A DNA stretch of 64,000 bases from DASQFQ01 sp963811595. GTDB lineage: Bacteria > Actinomycetota > Thermoleophilia > Solirubrobacterales > Solirubrobacteraceae. This document shows, one piece after another, positions 58,479 to 64,000 of this stretch (its first letter is position 1; the number at the start of each line of letters is the position of its first letter). The notes beneath the pieces were generated by a model, which was given only the letters and a program-made list of their open reading frames with translations, did no database searches and was not told the origin of the DNA. Position numbers and translations under genes: made by a program. Location: positions 62,001 through 126,000 of the forward strand of contig CAWERW010000006.1 of assembly GCA_963811595.1 (NCBI GenBank), in the 5' to 3' direction.

Positions 58479-58892
58479 ATGTTCGGGCGCATCGACCACG
58501 TCGGCCTCGCAGTGACCGACCTCGAGGAGGCGATCGACCTCCACGTCAACGTCTACGGGCTCTCGCTCGTCCATCGCGAGACCGTCGAGTCCCAGGGCGT
58601 CGAGGCCGCGCTGCTCGATGTCGGCGAGAACCACGTCGAGCTCCTCGCCCCGCTGCGCGACGACACCCCCGTGGGCAAGTTCCTCGCCAAGCGCGGCCCC
58701 GGGCTCCACCACGTCGCCTACCAGGTGGAGGACATCGAGGCGACGCTGCGGACGCTGCGCGACGCGGGGCTGCGGCTGATCGACGAGACCCCGCGCACGG
58801 GGATCCGCCAGTCGCAGGTGGCGTTCCTCCACCCCTCCGCCTCGGGTGGGGTCCTGACCGAGATCGTGCAACCGGCGGCCGTCCATGCCTGA
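58479..58892 (+). CDS. mce: Methylmalonyl-CoA epimerase
   Basis: The 137-residue VOC-fold enzyme interconverts (R)- and (S)-methylmalonyl-CoA. It has FGRIDHVGLAVTDLEEAID, the metal ligands in ENHVELLAPL and PGLHHVAYQVEDIEATL, and the last Glu in GGVLTEIVQPA. Length and motif spacing match the family. No mutase is adjacent. It heads a run of five co-directional, overlapping or closely spaced genes up to YchF; the next gene overlaps its end by 8 bp. Confidence 0.9.
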   Translation: MFGRIDHVGLAVTDLEEAIDLHVNVYGLSLVHRETVESQGVEAALLDVGENHVELLAPLRDDTPVGKFLAKRGPGLHHVAYQVEDIEATLRTLRDAGLRLIDETPRTGIRQSQVAFLHPSASGGVLTEIVQPAAVHA

Positions 58893-59103
58893 TCCCACGC
58901 GCAAGGCGGCGGTCGGCTTCGCGGGCGGGCAGGTGCTCTCCCTGCGGCTGTCGGAGTCGCAGCTGACCGAGCTGCGCAGCACGCTCCGCGAGGGCCGCGA
59001 GCGCTGGCACGAGGTCGAGGCCGCCGACGGCGCCGTCCTGGTCGACGTCGGGCAGGTCGTCTATCTGCGCGTCGAGTCCGACGAGCACCGCGTCGGCTTC
59101 TGA
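58885..59103 (+). CDS. Small hypothetical protein, 72 residues
   Basis: The product starts MPDPTRKAAVGFAGGQVLSL and is made of two parts: a helix LSESQLTELRSTLREGRERW and a strand pair GAVLVDVGQVVYLRVESDEH. It has no Cys, membrane segment or signal. I recognise no function. Overlaps with both neighbours (8 bp with the epimerase, CTGA with the PAP2 gene) and normal codon use show that it is a translated gene. Confidence 0.65.
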   Translation: MPDPTRKAAVGFAGGQVLSLRLSESQLTELRSTLREGRERWHEVEAADGAVLVDVGQVVYLRVESDEHRVGF

Positions 59104-59612
59104 ACACGCCCTGGCAACTGCGCGTCCGCGCCAATGCGCTCGACCTCGCGCTCTACAAGCGGGTGCGCAACCTCGCGCGCACGCCTGAGACCGTCGAGTG
59201 GGTGCGCCGCTACTCCGCGCTCGGCGAGCACGGCTTCGTCTGGCTCGGCGTCGGGCTGGCGGGCGCGGCGCTCGACCGCGCCTCGCGCCCGCGCTGGATC
59301 CGGGCGACCGCGGTCGTGGGCTGTGCGTACCTGACCTCGAGCTCGATCAAGTGGTCGATCGGGCGCCCGCGCCCGGTGGTCGAGGACCTGCCGCACCTGA
59401 TGGCGACGCCGACCGGCCTGTCGTTCCCGTCCTCGCACTCGACGTCGTCGTTCGCCGCGGCGCGGGCGTTCACCGGGCTGCTGCCCACGGGCCCGCTGTA
59501 CTGCGGCGCGGCGGCGATGGCGCTCTCGCGCCTCTACCTCGGCGTGCACTACCCGTCCGACGTCGCCGCCGGCGCCGCGCTCGGGACGCTGCTGGGGAGC
59601 TTCGGCCGATGA
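59100..59612 (+). CDS. PAP2-family membrane phosphatase
   Basis: The 170-residue protein has the three-part acid phosphatase signature: KWSIGRPRP, PSSHSTSSF (PSGH type) and SRLYLGVHYPSDV. Hydrophobic segments surround these, as in undecaprenyl- or phosphatidate phosphatases. No standard start lies before the N-terminal region (NTPWQLRVRANALDLALYKR). A CTG at 59100 overlaps the previous stop as CTGA, matching the ATGA/GTGA/TTGA joints elsewhere, so I take it as the start; a GTG at 59163 would lose 21 residues but still keep the catalytic part. Its stop overlaps the YchF start. Confidence 0.85.
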   Translation: MNTPWQLRVRANALDLALYKRVRNLARTPETVEWVRRYSALGEHGFVWLGVGLAGAALDRASRPRWIRATAVVGCAYLTSSSIKWSIGRPRPVVEDLPHLMATPTGLSFPSSHSTSSFAAARAFTGLLPTGPLYCGAAAMALSRLYLGVHYPSDVAAGAALGTLLGSFGR

Positions 59613-60691
59613 TGAAGGTCGGGATCGTGGGGATGCCCAACGCGGGCAAGTCGTCGCTGTTCAACGCGCTGTCGCAGGCGGGGGCGCAGGCGGCGAACTA
59701 CCCGTTCACGACGATCGAGCCGAACGTCGCGGTCGTGGGCGTGGAGGACGAGCGGCTGGACGAGGTCGCGCGGGTGGTGGGGTCCTCGAACGTGGTCCCG
59801 GACACGATCGAGTTCCACGACATCGCCGGGCTCGTGGCGGGCGCGCACAAGGGCGAAGGGCTCGGCAACCAGTTCCTGGCCAACATCCGCGAGACCGACG
59901 CGCTGCTGCACGTGGTGCGCGCGCACGACGACCCCAACGTGATCCACCCCGACGGGCGGGTCGACCCGGGGGCGGACATGGACACGATCGAGACCGAGCT
60001 GATCTACGCCGACCTCGAGCAGGCCGAGCGCCGGCACCTCCGGATCGTGCGCGAGGCGCGCTCGGGCAACCGGACCGCCGTCGCCGAGGAGAAGTGGCTC
60101 GGCGAGGTCATCTCCGCGCTGCAGGCGGGGAAGCCGGTGCGCTCGGTGCCGGTGCCGGAGGACGCGCCGAACGCGGCGCGCGACCTCGGCGCGCTGACCG
60201 CCAAGCCGGTGCTCTACGTCGCGAACGTGAGCGAGGGCGACGACGAGGTGCCCGCCGTGGTGGCCGAGCACGCGTCGGGGCGGGAGGCGGCGGCGGTGGC
60301 GATCTCGTCGCGGCTCGAGGCGGAGCTGTCGGAGCTCGAGGACGAGGAGGCCGAGCACATGCGCGAGGAGCTCGGGATCTCCGAGTCCGGGCTGCAGCGC
60401 GTCGTCCACGGGGCGTTCTCGCTGCTCGAGCTGCTCGCGTTCTTCACCGCCGGCGAGGACAAGCCGGCGCAGTCCTGGCACCTGCGGCGAGGGCTGAGCG
60501 CCTGGCACGCGGCGGGCGAGATCCACTCCGACATCCAGCGCGGGTTCGTCCGCGCCGAGGTGATCGCGTGGGACGCGCTGGTCGAGGCGGGCGGCTACGC
60601 CCCGGCGCGCGAGCGCGGCGTGCTGCGGCTGGAGGGCCGCGACTACGCGATGCGCGACGGCGACGTGATCACCGTCAAGTTCACGCCGTAG
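59609..60691 (+). CDS. ychF: Redox-regulated ATPase/GTPase YchF
   Basis: The 360-residue Obg-family protein has the P-loop VGMPNAGKSSLFNAL, G3 FHDIAGLVAGAHKGEGLGNQFL, the altered G4 VLYVANVSE (N-x-x-E, which favours ATP) and the C-terminal TGS domain LLAFFTAGEDKPAQSWHLRRG with GDVITVKFTP at the end. YchF binds ribosomes and affects stress responses. The start is ATG 59609 (ATGA overlap with the PAP2 stop) or the next codon, ATG 59612. Confidence 0.95.
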   Translation: MMKVGIVGMPNAGKSSLFNALSQAGAQAANYPFTTIEPNVAVVGVEDERLDEVARVVGSSNVVPDTIEFHDIAGLVAGAHKGEGLGNQFLANIRETDALLHVVRAHDDPNVIHPDGRVDPGADMDTIETELIYADLEQAERRHLRIVREARSGNRTAVAEEKWLGEVISALQAGKPVRSVPVPEDAPNAARDLGALTAKPVLYVANVSEGDDEVPAVVAEHASGREAAAVAISSRLEAELSELEDEEAEHMREELGISESGLQRVVHGAFSLLELLAFFTAGEDKPAQSWHLRRGLSAWHAAGEIHSDIQRGFVRAEVIAWDALVEAGGYAPARERGVLRLEGRDYAMRDGDVITVKFTP

Positions 60692-60742
60692 CCGAACGTC
60701 AACGGCGGCTGGGTAGGGCAGGGACCGGCATACTTGGCGCCC

Positions 60743-61594
60743 ATGGAGGGGGGTCCCGGACGCGTGCTCGTCGTCGCCGAGGGCGGTCACGAGCCGCTGA
60801 TCCGCGCGCTCGCCGCGGAGGGGCACGAGGCCGAGGGACGTCTGCCCGCGGAGGCCCTGGGCCCGACGCCCGACGTGGTCGTGGTCGTGCGCGCCGACCC
60901 TGCCGCCGCGGTCCTGGCGAGCCTCGAGCGCCGAGCGCGCCTGCCGGTGGCGCCCGTGATCGTGCTCAGCGGCGCCGCGCCCGCCAAGACGCGCGCGTCG
61001 CTGCTGCGCGCCGGCGCGCACACCTGCCTCCAGGACCCGGTCGACCCCGGCGAGCTGCTCGCCGCCGTCGCGGGCGCGCTGGCGGTCAAGCGGGCGCGCG
61101 ACGCCGAGCCGGAACCCGGGGGCCTCACCGACCCGATCACCGGCCTCGGCAACCAGCGCCTCGGCGAGCGCGAGCTCGACCTCATCGTCGCCCGCTCGAC
61201 CCGCCACGGCCACGCGCTCGCGCTCGTTCTGGCCGGCCTCGACGGGCTCGACCAGATCGCGCCCGAGTCGGTCGACGCCGTCCTCCACGACGCCGGCGCG
61301 CGCTTCGCCCGCACGCTGCGCAGCGGCGACGTGATCGCGCGCTGGGAGGCCGACGAGTTCCTGATGATGCTCCCCGACACGAACCGCGAGGGCTCCCACC
61401 GCGCCGCCGAGCGCCTGCGCCGCTGCATCTCCGCCGCCCCGTTCACGATCGGCGCCGAGACGGTCGAGCTGACCGCCTCCGTCGGCTGGGCGGGCTGGCT
61501 CGGCGAGGACCCGCGCGAGTTCAAGCTGCGCGTCGACCGCTGGCTGCGCGAGGCGCGCGACGCCGGTGGCGACGCGGTCAAGCCGGGGCTCTGA
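60743..61594 (+). CDS. Pseudo-receiver plus degenerate GGDEF protein
   Basis: The 283-residue protein has an N-terminal response-regulator-like domain (GRVLVVAEGGHEPLIRALAA to DPVDPGELLAAVAGAL) with no clear phospho-acceptor Asp at the expected strand (PDVVVVVRADP). A GGDEF domain follows, introduced by LTDPITGLGNQRLGEREL. The active-site loop reads IARWEADEFLMMLPD, so GGDEF has become EADEF, and the usual nucleotide-binding Asn and Asp of the preceding helix are weak (GLDGLDQIAPES). It is probably a receptor or structural relative rather than an active diguanylate cyclase. The ATG at 60743 is preceded by TACTTG at 6 nt. Confidence 0.8.
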   Translation: MEGGPGRVLVVAEGGHEPLIRALAAEGHEAEGRLPAEALGPTPDVVVVVRADPAAAVLASLERRARLPVAPVIVLSGAAPAKTRASLLRAGAHTCLQDPVDPGELLAAVAGALAVKRARDAEPEPGGLTDPITGLGNQRLGERELDLIVARSTRHGHALALVLAGLDGLDQIAPESVDAVLHDAGARFARTLRSGDVIARWEADEFLMMLPDTNREGSHRAAERLRRCISAAPFTIGAETVELTASVGWAGWLGEDPREFKLRVDRWLREARDAGGDAVKPGL

Positions 61595-61637
61595 CGCGAA
61601 CCGACGGCGCGCGCACCTGAGCAGCGCGGCCGCTAGC

Positions 61638-62458
61638 TGTGCTGCCTTCAGACGTAGTGATCGGTTGAGAAGGGACGTCCGGCCCCCCGGCGGAGGGTGC
61701 GGTCAGCGACGACTGACCCTGCCGAAGGAGGCCGGACGTGGAGGACCGTACTCGCTCAGAGCTGCGGCTGATCAGAGTTCTGTTTCGCCGGCCACGGCGC
61801 ATCGGTGGTGGCATCGCTGGGTGGCGGCAAGCGAGGCCGAGCGGCGAGGCCGAGCAGGCGATCTTGGAGGCGCGGGCGCGCACGAATCTCGGTCCGGCGC
61901 GCTTGGCGGGGATCCTGCGCCGGCCGCGATCGACGATCTGGAAAGTGCTCTGGCGCCACGGCGTCTCGCGGCGCCGGCGCTCAGCGCCGCGCCAAAGCTA
62001 CCGGCGCAATGAATGGGCGCAGCCGGGCGCGCTGTTGCACATGGACACCAAGCACCTGGCGCGCTTTGAGCGGCCAGGTCACTGGGCGCACGGCGATCGT
62101 TCCGGACACGGGCACGATGGCCCGGGGACCAGCTACGCGCATTGCGTCGTCGATGACCACTCCAGGCTGGCCTACGTCGAGCTGCACGGCGCCGACAGCA
62201 CCGCTGCCGCCGCCGCGACGTTGCGGCGCGCGATCAAATGGTTCCGCGAGCAAGGCTGCGGGCCCGTCGAAGCGGTCATGACCGACAACGATTTCATCTA
62301 CCGCCGCTCGCGCGCCTTCGCTGACGTCCTGGCCGAGCACCACGCCCGCGACCGCGCCCTGACAAGCTTCCTGCGCTACTACAACCGCCGCCGACCCCAC
62401 ACCTCACTCGGCGACCGACCACCCATCAGCCGCGTTCACCACCTCTGAAAGCAGGACA
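61638..62458 (+). mobile_element. Decayed IS481-family insertion sequence with 6-bp target duplication
   Basis: The element is 821 bp. The left end TGTGCTGCCTTCAGA and the right end (complement TGTCCTGCTTTCAGA) match at 13 of 15 positions. Both sides are flanked by GCTAGC (61632-61637 and 62459-62464), a 6-bp duplication of the form NCTAGN, the known preference of IS481. An additional inverted repeat, ACGTCCGGCC/GGCCGGACGT, lies in the left non-coding part. Full-length relatives are about 1 kb, so roughly 150-200 bp are missing, all explained by losses in the transposase gene. Confidence 0.85.
61738..62448 (+). pseudogene. IS481-family transposase, disrupted
   Basis: The GTG at 61738 has a good ribosome-binding site (AAGGAGG, 6 nt before). 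The DNA-binding part (SVSPATAHRWWHRW) is in another frame between about 61755 and 61835, so at least two frame changes have occurred. The rest follows the family: EARARTNLGPARLAGIL, STIWKVLWRHGVSRRRR, the first catalytic Asp in LLHMDTKHLARF and the second in VMTDNDFIYRRSRAFADVL. About 45-50 residues that should carry the catalytic Glu (NGKVERF region) are deleted, and the protein resumes at FLRYYNRRRPHTSLGDRPP. It cannot transpose itself. Confidence 0.85.
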
Positions 62459-62459
62459 G

Positions 62460-64000
62460 CTAGCCGCTGGGTGGTTGGTTGTCGTTGTTGGTTTCGCATC
62501 TGATGTTCGAGCGGCTGCCGGGGTTGTCGCAGAGGTCGAAGCCGGGCCCGCCGTCGGAGTCGCCGCCGGGGCCGGCGGTCAGGGTGTCGTCGCCGGTGCC
62601 GCCGCTGAGGCTGTTCGAGCCGGCGCCCGCGTTGATGGTGTCGTCGCCGCTGTCGCCGCCGAGGGTGTCGTTGCCGGGGCCGGCGGTGATGGTGTCGTGG
62701 CCGGGCCCGCCGCTGCCGCCGCGGGTGTTGCCGAGGCTGTCGGTGATCGTGTCGTCGCCGGCGCCGCCGTCGAAGTGGTCGAGTCCGGGCCCGGTGTCGA
62801 TGGTGTCGTTGCCGTCCTGGCCGTCGGCGGTGTCGTCGCCGGCGCCGCTGTCGAGCGTGTCGGCGCCACTGCCGGCGGTGAGGGTGTCGGCGCCCGCCCC
62901 GGAGTGGATGGTGTCGGCGCCCTCGCCGCCGTCGATCGTGTCCGTGCCGCCGCCGCTGCAGATGGTGTCGTCGCCGCCGCGGCCGCCGATCCGGTTGGTG
63001 CCGCCGAGGTCGACGATCACGTCATCCCCGGCCGTCCCGACCAGCAACGAGTTGCCCGCCGTTCCCACGATCGTCGCCGGCCTGCCATCACAGCTCTGCC
63101 CGGCCGGTGGTTGGTTGCTGTTGTCGGTTTCGCAGCTGGTGGTGCTGCGGCTGCCGTGGTTGTCGCAGAGGTCGAAGCCGGTGCCGCCTTCGATGGTGTT
63201 GCTGCCGGTGCCGGCTGTCAGGGTGTCGTCGCCGCCGTTGCCGGTGATGGTGTCGTTGCCGGGCCCGGCGTTGATGGTGTCGTCACCGCTGTCGCCGCCG
63301 AGGGTGTCGTTGCCGGGGCCGGTGGTGATGGTGTCGTGGCCGGGCCCGCCGCTGCCGCCGCGAGTCTGGCCGAGGTTGTCGCTGATCGTGTCGTCGCCGG
63401 GGCCGCCGTCGAAGCGATCGACGCCGGCGCCGCCCGTGACGGTGTCGTCGCCGTCCTCGCCGTCGATGGTGTCGTCGCCGGCGCCGGCGTCGACGGTGTC
63501 GGCGCCGCTGCCGCCGGTGAGGGTGTCGGCCCCCGCCCCGGAGTGGATCGTGTCGGCGCCCTCGCCGCCGGCGATCGTGTCAGCGCCGGCGATCGCGCAG
63601 ATGGTGTCGTCGCCGCCGCGGCCGCCGATCCGGTTGCTTCCGCCGAGGTCGACGATCACGTCGTCCCCGCCGGTCCCGACCAGCAGCGAGTTGCCCGCCG
63701 TTCCCACGATCGTCGCCGGCTTGCCATCGCAGCTCTGTCCGCTGGGTGGTTGGTTGTCGTTGTTGGTTTCGCATCTGATGTTCGAGCGGCTGCCGGGGTT
63801 GTCGCAGAGGTCGAAGCCGGGCCCGCCGTCGGAGTCGCCGCCGGGGCCGGCGGTCAGGGTGTCGTCGCCGGTGCCGCCGCTGAGGCTGTTCGAGCCGGCG
63901 CCCGCGTTGATGGTGTCGTCGCCGCTGTCGCCGCCGAGGGTGTCGTTGCCGGGGCCGGCGGTGATGGTGTCGTGGCCGGGCCCGCCGCTGCCGCCGCGGG
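62460..64000 (-). CDS. RTX-like Ca2+-binding repeat protein, 5' end outside the window
   Basis: At least 512 residues are visible and the frame is open at the right edge; the GTG at 63707 lies inside a repeat and is not the start. The protein is a series of glycine-rich nonapeptides (GGSGADTLDSGAGDDT type) that form calcium-binding beta-rolls, usually in secreted proteins. Larger units of about 212 residues each end with FDLCDNPGSRS, a Cys pair, NQPPSG and QSCDGKPATIVGTAGNSLL. The TAG stop lies inside the target duplication of the neighbouring IS, but the duplicated copy shows that the stop was there before insertion. Confidence 0.9.
   Translation of the reverse strand, partial: RGGSGGPGHDTITAGPGNDTLGGDSGDDTINAGAGSNSLSGGTGDDTLTAGPGGDSDGGPGFDLCDNPGSRSNIRCETNNDNQPPSGQSCDGKPATIVGTAGNSLLVGTGGDDVIVDLGGSNRIGGRGGDDTICAIAGADTIAGGEGADTIHSGAGADTLTGGSGADTVDAGAGDDTIDGEDGDDTVTGGAGVDRFDGGPGDDTISDNLGQTRGGSGGPGHDTITTGPGNDTLGGDSGDDTINAGPGNDTITGNGGDDTLTAGTGSNTIEGGTGFDLCDNHGSRSTTSCETDNSNQPPAGQSCDGRPATIVGTAGNSLLVGTAGDDVIVDLGGTNRIGGRGGDDTICSGGGTDTIDGGEGADTIHSGAGADTLTAGSGADTLDSGAGDDTADGQDGNDTIDTGPGLDHFDGGAGDDTITDSLGNTRGGSGGPGHDTITAGPGNDTLGGDSGDDTINAGAGSNSLSGGTGDDTLTAGPGGDSDGGPGFDLCDNPGSRSNIRCETNNDNQPPSG
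62464..62725. repeat. Long perfect direct repeat, copy 1
   Basis: These 262 bp are identical, base for base, to 63739-64000 (offset 1275 bp, 425 codons). They code for the end of one 212-residue unit of the RTX-like protein. The unit between them has clearly diverged. Confidence 0.9.
63739..64000. repeat. Long perfect direct repeat, copy 2 (reaches the window edge)
   Basis: Identical to 62464-62725 up to the last base given, so the true repeat is longer than 262 bp. Recent duplication or gene conversion between non-adjacent units is implied. Confidence 0.9.

Noticed and set aside
62460..62490. Truncation of the RTX-like protein by the insertion sequence.
   Set aside because: The stop TAG is contained in the duplicated target GCTAGC, so it existed before the insertion and the protein end is unchanged.
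62464..64000. Short GGTGTCGTCGCCGGC-like units considered as a CRISPR or satellite array.
   Set aside because: No constant spacer length; the periodicity is the 27-bp coding of glycine-aspartate nonapeptides.

Overview
The window is very GC-rich (roughly 70-75% by eye), densely packed, single-copy bacterial chromosome. The gene complement fits a high-GC actinobacterium: F420/LLM-type oxidoreductase, TgpA-type transglutaminase, paired dynamin-like GTPases, a cobA-hemD fusion, MscS, and mixed leaderless and Shine-Dalgarno starts. Placement in the Thermoleophilia/Solirubrobacterales lineage is my inference from style and gene order; no rRNA is present to test it.

Layout. 1-636: end of a sortase gene and a small FlgM-like gene. 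633-2118 (minus): cspA-infA-thiL operon with a strong sigma70-type promoter. 2115-8423: class A PBP, MscS channel, HAD hydrolase, CPBP protease, carboxylate-amine (glutamate-cysteine) ligase and pyrE. 8420-14206: two dynamin-like GTPases divergent from a TgpA-type transglutaminase. 14305-20521: tRNA-Arg(CCT) and a complete Opp/Dpp-type ABC importer. 20518-23540: YbaK deacylase, ArsR/AHSA1 pair, solitary ClpP, dtd and two small genes. 23537-28800 (minus): GGDEF-EAL protein, GalT-like transferase, GNAT, TlpA-like thioredoxin. 28961-31849: unusual DEAH helicase with a histone-H1-like tail. 31967-40636 (minus): one tightly overlapping run of eleven genes joining siroheme, haem, cytochrome c maturation, MoaB/MogA, a SAM hydrolase and BirA. 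41456-44113: aldehyde dehydrogenase and rarA, both riddled with frameshifts. 44217-48299: a four-gene redox operon of unknown substrate (Fe-S/CCG protein, FAD oxidase, 85-aa acidic protein, LLM oxidoreductase). 48364-53319: secreted lyase-like propeller protein, TauE permease, M20 peptidase, DUF1385. 53397-61594: FtsH-like protease, zinc alcohol dehydrogenase, MreB, lipid kinase, epimerase, PAP2, YchF, degenerate GGDEF. 61638-64000: a decayed IS481-family element next to an RTX-like repeat protein that runs off the window.

Three expression features recur. Genes at the head of transcription units often carry a TANNNT -10 element only 6-12 nt before the start codon, which suggests leaderless or near-leaderless mRNAs; in several divergent pairs the two -10 boxes overlap. 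Genes inside operons are joined by 4-nt stop/start overlaps of the form NTGAGC, where N can be A, G, T or C, so CTG appears to be a working start codon. Several convergent pairs end on a shared CTAG or are separated by long inverted repeats.

At least 18 single-base frameshifts, all of them insertions relative to the inferred intact frame, fall in four genes; 16 of these lie in the adjacent rarA and aldehyde dehydrogenase genes. Consensus error is the simplest explanation. I found no CRISPR array, phage or defence island; the best candidates for undescribed biology are the redox operon, the Cys-rich siroheme enzyme, the tailed helicase and the CTG starts.
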